Origin: Enterobacterales bacterium CwR94
GTDB taxonomy: Bacteria > Pseudomonadota > Gammaproteobacteria > Enterobacterales > Enterobacteriaceae
Direction: 5' to 3'
Assembly: GCA_002837195.1 (NCBI GenBank)
Contig: KZ478062.1
Location: 391,207-455,206 of the forward strand
Length of the DNA stretch: 64,000 bases
This document shows positions 54,566-64,000 of the stretch, in pieces. The first letter of the stretch is position 1, and each line of letters begins with the position of its first letter. The translations under genes were made by a program, and so were the position numbers. The notes under the pieces were generated by a model, which was not told where the DNA came from, did no database searches, and was given only the letters and a program-made list of their open reading frames with translations.

Positions 54566-56374
54566 ATGGAAGGGGATACTTTACTCACCGCCGGGGTGAT
54601 TTACCTTTGCGCGGCGGTGATCGCTGTGCCATTGGCCGCACGGCTTGGCATTGGGGCAGTGTTAGGCTACTTGATCGCCGGCATTGTGATTGGCCCGTGG
54701 GGGCTGCGCTTTATCAGTGATGTTGATGAGATACTGCACTTCTCAGAGCTGGGCGTCGTGTTCCTGATGTTTATCATCGGCCTTGAGTTGAACCCCTCAA
54801 AGCTGTGGCAGTTGCGACGATCTATCTTTGGCGTTGGTGCGGCACAGGTGATCTTCAGTGCCGCCATTTTGGCCGGGCTCTTGTGGTTTACCGACTTTTC
54901 ATGGCAAGCCGCGCTGATTGGCGGTATTGGCCTGGCCATGTCCTCGACCGCGATGGCATTGCAATTGATGCGCGATAAAGGCATGAATCGCAATGAATCG
55001 GGCCAACTCGGCTTCTCGGTGCTGTTGTTCCAGGACCTGGCGGTGATCCCTGCGCTGGCGTTGGTACCTTTGCTGGCTGGCGGGGACAGCGGGCATACCG
55101 ACTGGATGAAAGTCGGGATGAAAGTGCTGGCCTTTGCGGGAATGTTGATTGGTGGGCGCTACTTATTGCGGCCTATCTTGCGCTTTATTGCTGCATCGGG
55201 CGTGCGCGAAGTATTTATTGCCGCTTCGCTTTTACTGGTGCTGGGTTCTGCGCTGTTTATGGACGCGCTCGGGCTTTCAATGGCACTGGGCACCTTTATC
55301 GCGGGGATCTTGCTGGCAGAGAGCGAATACCGTCACGAATTAGAAGTGGCCATTGAACCTTTCAAAGGGCTGCTACTGGGACTGTTTTTCATCTCGGTCG
55401 GTATGGCGCTCAATTTAGGTGTGTTGTATACGCATTTGCTGGAGATTTTGATCGGTGTCGTCGCGCTGGTGTCGATTAAAGCGTTGGTGCTATATGCACT
55501 GTCTCGTATCTACGGTTTACGCAGTTCAGAGCGCTTACAGTTCTCCAGTGTATTGAGCCAGGGAGGAGAATTCGCCTTCGTCCTGTTCCAGGCCGCATCG
55601 ACAGCCAAATTGTTCAGCGGCGATCAGCTCCCGCTGCTGTTAGTGACCGTTACACTGTCAATGATGACCACGCCGCTATTAATGCAGGGGGTGGATCGCA
55701 TTCTTGCGCGTCGCTTTAATGAAAGTGAGGATGACGGTGAGAAGCCATTTGTTGAAGATGATAAGCCACAAGTGATCGTGGTGGGATTTGGGCGTTTTGG
55801 TCAGGTGGTGGGGCGTTTACTGATGGCGAACCAGAAACGTATCACGGTGCTGGAACGTGATATCAGTGCGGTCAGCCTGATGCGTCGCTACGGCTATAAA
55901 GTATACTATGGTGATGCAACTGAACTGGAAATGTTGCGCGCTGCCGGCGCGGAAAATGCGCAATCTATTGTGATCACCTGTAATGACCCGGAAGATTCCA
56001 TGACCATCGTGGAGTTGTGCCATCAACACTTCCCACAATTACAAATTTTAGCGCGTGCGCGGGGCCGTGTGGAAGCACATGAGCTGTTGCAAGCGGGCGT
56101 CACACTGTTTACTCGCGAAACCTTTTCCAGTGCCCTGGAGTTGGGCCGCAAATCCTTGATCAGTCTGGGTATGCACCCGCATCAGGCATACCGTGCGCAA
56201 CAACATTTCCGGCGTCTGGATATGCGTATGTTGCGTGAATTAATGCCGAATCATGCCGATAGTGCGCAAATCTCACGTGTGAAAGAAGCACGGCGTGAAT
56301 TGGAAGATATCTTCCAGACAGAGATGCAACATGAACGTCGTCAGATTGATGGATGGGACGACGAGTACGAATAA
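54566..56374 (+). CDS. kefB: Glutathione-regulated K+/H+ antiporter KefB
   Basis: Potassium efflux system that acidifies the cytoplasm during attack by electrophiles and is kept closed by glutathione. The 602-residue protein has an N-terminal CPA2 antiporter part with about 12 segments and [16 protein letters not shown], then a cytoplasmic RCK domain with [13 protein letters not shown] (Rossmann motif). The frame is open to 54509, but ATG 54566 gives [14 protein letters not shown], the E. coli start. Confidence 0.96.
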   Translation: MEGDTLLTAGVIYLCAAVIAVPLAARLGIGAVLGYLIAGIVIGPWGLRFISDVDEILHFSELGVVFLMFIIGLELNPSKLWQLRRSIFGVGAAQVIFSAAILAGLLWFTDFSWQAALIGGIGLAMSSTAMALQLMRDKGMNRNESGQLGFSVLLFQDLAVIPALALVPLLAGGDSGHTDWMKVGMKVLAFAGMLIGGRYLLRPILRFIAASGVREVFIAASLLLVLGSALFMDALGLSMALGTFIAGILLAESEYRHELEVAIEPFKGLLLGLFFISVGMALNLGVLYTHLLEILIGVVALVSIKALVLYALSRIYGLRSSERLQFSSVLSQGGEFAFVLFQAASTAKLFSGDQLPLLLVTVTLSMMTTPLLMQGVDRILARRFNESEDDGEKPFVEDDKPQVIVVGFGRFGQVVGRLLMANQKRITVLERDISAVSLMRRYGYKVYYGDATELEMLRAAGAENAQSIVITCNDPEDSMTIVELCHQHFPQLQILARARGRVEAHELLQAGVTLFTRETFSSALELGRKSLISLGMHPHQAYRAQQHFRRLDMRMLRELMPNHADSAQISRVKEARRELEDIFQTEMQHERRQIDGWDDEYE

Positions 56375-56383
56375 GGGCCTATC

Positions 56384-56578
56384 ATGCGTAAACGTTTTAT
56401 TGCCGGTGCCACCTGTCCGGGTTGCCAGGCCACTGACACTCTCGCCCTGTGGCGTGAGAATAATGTTGATGTTGTCCAGTGTGTTAAATGTGGCCATCAA
56501 ATGCGAGAAGCGGATAAGCAAGCGCAAAAAAGTGTGCGTGAGCAGGAGCAGGTGATCGGTATTTTCCGTCCTGAGTAG
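56384..56578 (+). CDS. yheV: Small zinc-ribbon protein YheV
   Basis: Conserved small protein of unknown function, 64 residues, with two CxxC pairs, CPGC (near 11) and CVKC (near 36), suggesting a zinc ribbon. It follows kefB after 9 bases and precedes slyD, as in E. coli. Confidence 0.9.
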   Translation: MRKRFIAGATCPGCQATDTLALWRENNVDVVQCVKCGHQMREADKQAQKSVREQEQVIGIFRPE

Positions 56579-56714
56579 CGTAATCACCCAGCTTTTTTTA
56601 AGCTTATCCATACAGCAGCGTTGATTTCCGTTACAATCGGCGCCATATCACTTCAGCTAGCGCGTTCAGGCGTGCTAACGGAAGGTACACAGAGTTTAAC
56701 GCTTAGGAGATATC

Positions 56715-57263
56715 ATGAAAGTAGCTAAAGACCTGGTGGTCAGCCTGTCTTATCAGGTGCGTACAGAAGACGGTGTATTGGTAGATGAGTCTCCGGTAAC
56801 TGCGCCGTTAGACTATCTGCACGGTCACGGTTCTCTGATCGCAGGCCTGGAAAAGGCGCTGGAAGGTCACGTTGCTGGCGATAAGTTTGAAGTCAACATT
56901 GCTTCCAACGAAGCCTACGGCGACTACGACGAAAACCTGGTTCAGCGCGTACCGAAAGATGTCTTTATGGGCGTCGATGAACTGCAAGTGGGTATGCGTT
57001 TCCTGGCGGAAACCGATCAGGGCCCGGTGCCTGTTGAAATCACTGCCGTTGAAGATGAGCATGTTACCGTTGATGGTAACCACATGCTGGCAGGCCAGAA
57101 TCTGAACTTTAACGTGGAAGTTGTCGCGATTCGCGAAGCCACGGAAGAAGAAATTGCTCACGGTCACGTCCACGGTGAGCACGGTCACGACCATGACCAC
57201 GATCATGACCATGATCACGGCCAGAGCGGATGTGGAACCGGTGGTTGCGGCTGTAAGCACTGA
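56715..57263 (+). CDS. slyD: FKBP-type isomerase and metallochaperone SlyD
   Basis: Cytoplasmic proline isomerase, chaperone and nickel carrier for hydrogenase maturation. The 182-residue protein has the FKBP part (1-69 and 120-146), the inserted-in-flap chaperone domain between them, and a metal-binding tail from about residue 150, rich in His and Cys (HGHDHDHDHDHDHG, CGTGGCGCKH). E. coli SlyD has 196 residues, so the tail is shorter. ATG 56715 has AGGAG upstream. Confidence 0.96.
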   Translation: MKVAKDLVVSLSYQVRTEDGVLVDESPVTAPLDYLHGHGSLIAGLEKALEGHVAGDKFEVNIASNEAYGDYDENLVQRVPKDVFMGVDELQVGMRFLAETDQGPVPVEITAVEDEHVTVDGNHMLAGQNLNFNVEVVAIREATEEEIAHGHVHGEHGHDHDHDHDHDHGQSGCGTGGCGCKH

Positions 57264-57282
57264 TCAACCGCGACGCATCACT

Positions 57283-57306
57283 AAAAGCCACCTTCGGGTG
57301 GCTTTT
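57283..57306. terminator. Terminator between slyD and slyX
   Basis: AAAAGCCACC with complement and a stable TTCG tetraloop, followed by TTTT on both sides; it serves convergent slyD and slyX. Confidence 0.9.
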
Positions 57307-57320
57307 GTCATTCTGGTCTA

Positions 57321-57536
57321 TTAATAATGCGGGGGCGGCGTCTCTTCCGACTGATCGGCAATCATCGACGGTGCGGCGGATTTTAATTTAGTAATCACCA
57401 AACGCATTTGTTCCCGCAACTTCGACATTTCCAGTTCATGTTGCACCACGGTTTGATTGAGCTGATCAATCGTATGCTCCTGGAATGCGACGCGACTTTC
57501 CAGTTCTTCCAGGCGTTGTTCCAGGGCGTGTTGCAT
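57321..57536 (-). CDS. slyX: SlyX protein
   Basis: Small conserved coiled-coil protein of unknown role. The 71 residues form heptad-like helices ([20 protein letters not shown]) and end in SEETPPPHY, like E. coli SlyX. It lies between slyD and fkpA as usual. Confidence 0.92.
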   Translation of the reverse strand: MQHALEQRLEELESRVAFQEHTIDQLNQTVVQHELEMSKLREQMRLVITKLKSAAPSMIADQSEETPPPHY

Positions 57537-57679
57537 TTTGTTTCCTTATATTGCTATGGACTCGCTCGGGCGATGCGAAAACGTTATTTTAAAAGGAATT
57601 GCCGCGTATCGCGACAACGATAAGCGCTAATTTCGCCACTGCGCTTGAAAAGTGGCAGGTCAGGCATCATCTCTGTTGT

Positions 57680-57707
57680 GAAACTTCCCAGCATTGTCGG
57701 GGTCAGA
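57680..57707 (+). promoter_or_regulatory. Sigma-E-like promoter of fkpA
   Basis: GAAACTT at 57680-57686 and TCAGA at 57703-57707 with a 16-base spacer match the sigma-E pattern GGAACTT-N16-TCTGA with small deviations. fkpA is a known sigma-E gene in E. coli. The start would lie about 100 bases before the gene. Confidence 0.6.
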
Positions 57708-57810
57708 CCTGTACTCAGCGAGTGCAGCATGATTCTCGCTTACAGTTCGACAGTCCTCTGGACTGCACATTGATTTCCCGGGTGAGAGGCTTCGGGTATG
57801 GAGAAAATGG

Positions 57811-58629
57811 ATGAAAGCATTATTTAAAGTCACAATGTTAGCTGCTGTTATGGCCACCGCATTCACTGCGCCGTTGGCGAACGCCGCAGAAACTGCCGCA
57901 CCGGCTGCTCAGACTGCACCGAAAAATGCAGCATTTAAAGACACGGAGCAGCAATCTGCTTATGCGTTGGGTGCTTCATTGGGACGTTACATGGAAAACT
58001 CCCTCAAAGAGCAAGAGAAGCTGGGCATCAAACTGGAAAAAGCACAGTTGATCGCCGGTGTTCAGGATGCGTTTGCCGGTAAGAGCAAACTCTCCGATCA
58101 GGAAATCGAACAAACGCTGCAAGCCTTCGAGACCAAAGTGAAGGGTGCTGCACAGGCGAAGATGGAATCTGATGCGAAAGAGAACGCCACCAAGGGCGAG
58201 GCTTACGCAACCAAATTCGCTAAAGAGAAAGGCGTGAAGAAAACCGAATCCGGTCTGCTGTATCAGGTAGAGAAAGCAGGAACGGGTGAAGCGCCTAAAG
58301 ACAGCGATACTGTTGTGGTGAACTACAAAGGAACGCTGATCGACGGTACTGAGTTTGATAACTCTTATACCCGTGGTGAGCCCCTCTCTTTCCGCCTGGA
58401 TGGTGTGATCCCTGGCTGGACCGAAGGTCTGAAGCAAGTGAAGAAAGGTGGCAAGATCAAGCTGGTCATCCCACCAAACCTGGCTTACGGCACCAATGGC
58501 GTTCCGGGTATCCCTGCGAATTCTACGCTGGTATTTGATGTTGAATTGTTGGACATCAAACCTGCGCCAAAAGCAGATGCGAAGGCCGATGCACCGACCG
58601 CTGACGCAGCAAAACCAGCCGCTAAATAA
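57811..58629 (+). CDS. fkpA: Periplasmic FKBP-type isomerase FkpA
   Basis: Periplasmic proline isomerase and chaperone for envelope proteins. The 272-residue precursor has a signal peptide (1-25, ends LANA), a helical dimerisation part (about 35-130), the FKBP domain (about 145-250, VVNYKGTLIDGTEFDNSYTR, PGWTEGLKQVKKGGK, PPNLAYGTNGVPG) and a short Ala/Lys-rich end. ATG 57811 matches E. coli. Confidence 0.97.
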   Translation: MKALFKVTMLAAVMATAFTAPLANAAETAAPAAQTAPKNAAFKDTEQQSAYALGASLGRYMENSLKEQEKLGIKLEKAQLIAGVQDAFAGKSKLSDQEIEQTLQAFETKVKGAAQAKMESDAKENATKGEAYATKFAKEKGVKKTESGLLYQVEKAGTGEAPKDSDTVVVNYKGTLIDGTEFDNSYTRGEPLSFRLDGVIPGWTEGLKQVKKGGKIKLVIPPNLAYGTNGVPGIPANSTLVFDVELLDIKPAPKADAKADAPTADAAKPAAK

Positions 58630-58636
58630 GTCGTAT

Positions 58637-58664
58637 CCCGCCACCTCCCGGTGGCGGGCTTTTC
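58637..58664 (+). terminator. fkpA terminator
   Basis: CCCGCCACC pairs with GGTGGCGGG over 9 bp with a TCCC loop, followed by CTTTTC. Confidence 0.8.
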
Positions 58665-58825
58665 TCAACTTCTGGATTTTCCCTTTTCGCCCAATGGACA
58701 TTTATCCCATAATGTAGCCACGGCGGCCGATGTGTTTCACATCATCAGTTACACCGAAAAATCATGGGGGCGGCCCCGAATGCTGCGTGCCGTGTACCTT
58801 GTTCTGTCATCTGGATGGATTTTTC

Positions 58826-59548
58826 ATGTCTAATTCGCTTTTGCCCGGTGAGTATCCCGACACCGAGGTGTTGGAGTCACATCCGTTCGATGTGCGCGAC
58901 CACGAAATACTAAAATCATATGAAGCCGTGGTAGATGGCCTGGCCATGTTGATTGGCTCGCATTGTGAGATTGTGCTGCACTCGCTTGAAGACCTGAATT
59001 GCTCTGCTGTGCGTATTGCCAATGGCGAGCATACGGGGCGTAAAATCGGCTCTCCGATTACCGATTTAGCGCTACGCATGCTGCATGACATGAGAGGCGC
59101 GGACAGCAATGTGTCCAAAGCCTATTTCACCCGTGCGAAGAGCGGCGTGCTAATGAAATCTGTCACCATCGCAATCCGTAACGGTGAACAGCGAGTCATT
59201 GGCCTGTTGTGTATCAACATGAACCTGGATGTGCCTTTCTCACAGATAATGGCCACTTTTATGCCTCCAGAGCAGCAAGATGGGGCTTCATCCGTTAACT
59301 TTGCCAGTTCGGTTGAAGATTTGGTGATGCAAACGTTGGAGTTTACGATTGAAGAGGTCAGCGCCGATCGTAACGTTTCAAACAATGCCAAGAATCGCCA
59401 AATCGTTCTGAATCTCTATGAAAAGGGCATCTTCGATATTAAAGATGCGATTAATCAGGTCGCCGATCGTTTGAATATTTCTAAGCACACGGTGTATCTC
59501 TACATCCGTCAGTTCAAAAGCGGCGATTTGCAGGGGCAGGATCGCTGA
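58826..59548 (+). CDS. yheO: YheO, putative DNA-binding regulator
   Basis: Cytoplasmic regulator-like protein with a PAS-like YheO domain (about 20-130) and a C-terminal helix-turn-helix ([20 protein letters not shown]). The 240-residue protein equals E. coli YheO. The frame is open to 58730; ATG 58826 gives [11 protein letters not shown]. Its stop overlaps the tusD start (TGATG), so it is coupled to the tus genes. The regulated genes are not known. Confidence 0.92.
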   Translation: MSNSLLPGEYPDTEVLESHPFDVRDHEILKSYEAVVDGLAMLIGSHCEIVLHSLEDLNCSAVRIANGEHTGRKIGSPITDLALRMLHDMRGADSNVSKAYFTRAKSGVLMKSVTIAIRNGEQRVIGLLCINMNLDVPFSQIMATFMPPEQQDGASSVNFASSVEDLVMQTLEFTIEEVSADRNVSNNAKNRQIVLNLYEKGIFDIKDAINQVADRLNISKHTVYLYIRQFKSGDLQGQDR

Positions 59549-59934
59549 TGCGCTATACGTTGCTGGTAACAGGCCCGGCATATGGCACACAACAGGCGTC
59601 GTCGGCCTATTTGTTTGCCCAGGCCGCGTTAGCGGCAGGGCATCATGTAGAGAGCGTTTTTTTCTATCGCGAAGGCGTGCTCAACGGCAATCAATTGACG
59701 TCTCCTGCCAGCGATGAATTTGATTTGGTGCGGGGATGGCAACAACTGCACACTGACCAGGGCGTCATCTTAAATATTTGCGTCGCGGCGGCGTTACGTC
59801 GCGGTGTCAGCGATATTCATGAGGCGGAAACGCTCAAGCTGCCCGCAGCGAACCTGCAACCGGGATTTGCACTGAGTGGGCTGGGTGCGCTGGCTGAAGC
59901 CACACTGATGTGCGATAGGGTGGTGCAATTCTAA
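59548..59934 (+). CDS. tusD: Sulfur relay protein TusD
   Basis: Part of the TusBCD complex, which passes persulfide sulfur from TusA to TusE for 2-thiouridine in tRNA. The 128-residue protein has the active cysteine C78 in [12 protein letters not shown], as in E. coli. Start overlaps the yheO stop by 1 base; end overlaps tusC by 1 base. Confidence 0.96.
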   Translation: MRYTLLVTGPAYGTQQASSAYLFAQAALAAGHHVESVFFYREGVLNGNQLTSPASDEFDLVRGWQQLHTDQGVILNICVAAALRRGVSDIHEAETLKLPAANLQPGFALSGLGALAEATLMCDRVVQF

Positions 59935-60293
59935 TGAATTCAGTCGCGGTTGTTTTTACTCAGCCACCGCATGGCAGCAGTGCTGGGCGTGAAGGCCTGG
60001 ATGCGGTCATGGCGCTGTCGGCATTAACGGACGGTATTGCGCTGTTTTTCATTGGCGATGGCGTGTTGCAGCTTTTGCCCGATCAGCAACCTGAGCGAGT
60101 ACTGGCGCGCAACTATATTGCTACGTTTGGTGTACTGCCGTTGTATGACGTTGAAACCTTCTACCTGTGCCACGACTCACTCATTGAGCGTGGGCTGGAT
60201 CCCTCTCTGCCCTTTGTCTTGCCGGTTACGCCACTCTCGACATCAGCCTGGCGTGAGCAGCTCAATCAATACGATATAGTGATGACATTTTGA
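59934..60293 (+). CDS. tusC: Sulfur relay protein TusC
   Basis: Second subunit of the TusBCD sulfur-transfer complex. The 119-residue protein has the DsrF-like pattern [20 protein letters not shown]. Junction TAATG with tusD; 6 bases to tusB. Confidence 0.94.
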   Translation: MNSVAVVFTQPPHGSSAGREGLDAVMALSALTDGIALFFIGDGVLQLLPDQQPERVLARNYIATFGVLPLYDVETFYLCHDSLIERGLDPSLPFVLPVTPLSTSAWREQLNQYDIVMTF

Positions 60294-60299
60294 GGCGTT

Positions 60300-60587
60300 A
60301 TGCTGCATACCCTTTTTCACTCTCCCGCACAATGTGACTTTGCCTTACTGCTACGCACCCTGAGCGCGGATGATCACCTGCTGCTACTGCAGGATGGCGT
60401 GCTAGCGGCAATGGCAGGAAGCCGCTATTGGGCTGCTCTGGAAAACGCGGGCATTCCGGTTTCAGTGTTGGATGTTGATGTGGCGGCGCGTGGGCTATCT
60501 GCTCAAATTTCGAACAGTGTGAGTCAGGTAAGCTATAATGATTTCGTCATGCTGACTGAGCGACATTCGCAACAAATGTCCTGGTGA
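60300..60587 (+). CDS. tusB: Sulfur relay protein TusB
   Basis: Third subunit of the TusBCD complex, DsrH-like, 95 residues (MLHTLFHSPAQCDFALLLRT). It precedes the promoter of the ribosomal str operon, whose -35 starts 22 bases after its stop codon. Confidence 0.93.
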   Translation: MLHTLFHSPAQCDFALLLRTLSADDHLLLLQDGVLAAMAGSRYWAALENAGIPVSVLDVDVAARGLSAQISNSVSQVSYNDFVMLTERHSQQMSW

Positions 60588-60608
60588 TGTCGGAAACCTG
60601 GTTATTTC

Positions 60609-60637
60609 TTGACACCTATGATACTCAGCCCTAGAAT
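60609..60637 (+). promoter_or_regulatory. Main promoter of the str operon (rpsL)
   Basis: Consensus -35 TTGACA at 60609-60614, 17-base spacer and TAGAAT at 60632-60637. A second TATAAT at 60651-60656 lies within a small CCTCG/CGAGG hairpin and is less likely the start. Confidence 0.85.
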
Positions 60638-60655
60638 TCTGCGTCCTCGTTATAA

Positions 60656-61654
<999 letters not shown>

Positions 61655-61720
61655 CAGTCGCGTAGTTGTTAAACCAGCGGGCGCTCACAAGGCCAACCCG
61701 CTGGGGTCGACTTATTTTGA

Positions 61721-63859
<2,139 letters not shown>

Positions 63860-63879
63860 GGCTACGGTTTAAAATGTGA

Positions 63880-64000
<121 letters not shown>

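Noticed and set aside
57181..57222. Repeated CAYGAY triplets as a DNA repeat
   Set aside because: They encode the metal-binding His/Asp tail of SlyD.

Overview
The window reads as chromosomal backbone of a gamma-proteobacterium of the order Enterobacterales. Nearly every gene has the length, motifs and neighbours of its Escherichia coli counterpart, and the gene order from glgA/glgP to rpsL-rpsG-fusA-tufA follows the E. coli str-to-glg region read backwards. Several blocks that E. coli carries here are absent (glp/mal/rtc/gntT, feoABC, yhgE, the yhfS-yhfX and frl region, nirC), and one block is added (a LysE-type exporter, a LacI-type regulator and tauABCD). This fits a non-enteric member such as an Erwinia or Pantoea relative (Erwiniaceae), but the genus is an inference. 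I saw no tRNA, rRNA, insertion sequence, prophage or CRISPR array.

Layout. 1-3.9 kb: end of the glycogen operon (glgA, glgP). 3.9-6.1 kb: nfuA and gntX (minus) and bioH (plus), for Fe-S carriage and biotin precursor synthesis. 6.1-9.4 kb: tex, greB and a small YjbE-like exported protein. 9.9-12.0 kb: ompR-envZ osmosensing pair. 12.0-13.6 kb: pckA. 14.0-18.1 kb: hslO, hslR, yrfG, igaA (minus). 18.5-21.6 kb: nudE and mrcA, convergent. 21.8-25.2 kb: hofMNOPQ, a pilus/DNA-uptake-like envelope operon. 25.5-31.6 kb: the aroK-aroB-damX-dam-rpe-gph-trpS cluster. 31.6-37.3 kb: cysG, nirD, nirB and tsgA (minus), with a clear FNR plus NarL/NarP control region upstream of nirB. 37.6-41 kb: ppiA, yhfG-fic, pabA, argD. 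41-45.6 kb: yhfK, crp, yhfA, prkB, yheU. 45.6-51.9 kb: yheT, then the lysE-like, lacI-like and tauABCD block. 52-58.6 kb: yheS, kefG-kefB-yheV, slyD, slyX, fkpA. 58.8-60.6 kb: yheO-tusDCB. 60.6-64 kb: the str operon rpsL-rpsG-fusA-tufA, cut off inside tufA.

How the genes work together. NirB needs siroheme, and CysG makes it; the two are joined with nirD by overlapping stop and start codons. TauABC imports taurine and TauD releases sulfite from it, tying the added block to sulfur supply, the same currency handled by CysG (siroheme for sulfite reductase) and by TusBCD (sulfur relay for tRNA thiolation). Several systems monitor the cell envelope: OmpR/EnvZ, IgaA (Rcs brake), PBP1a, DamX, FkpA behind a sigma-E-like promoter, and the KefGB potassium efflux system.

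The most useful leads are the lysE/lacI/tau insertion with a perfect palindrome upstream of the regulator, an altered inhibitory motif in the YhfG antitoxin beside a fully canonical Fic, the crp terminator whose U-tract runs straight into the yhfK start codon, the clean loss of nirC, and a small YjbE-like gene with a possible Rcs box. I found no convincing wholly new system. Statements about E. coli gene order and homologues come from memory and were not checked by a database search.
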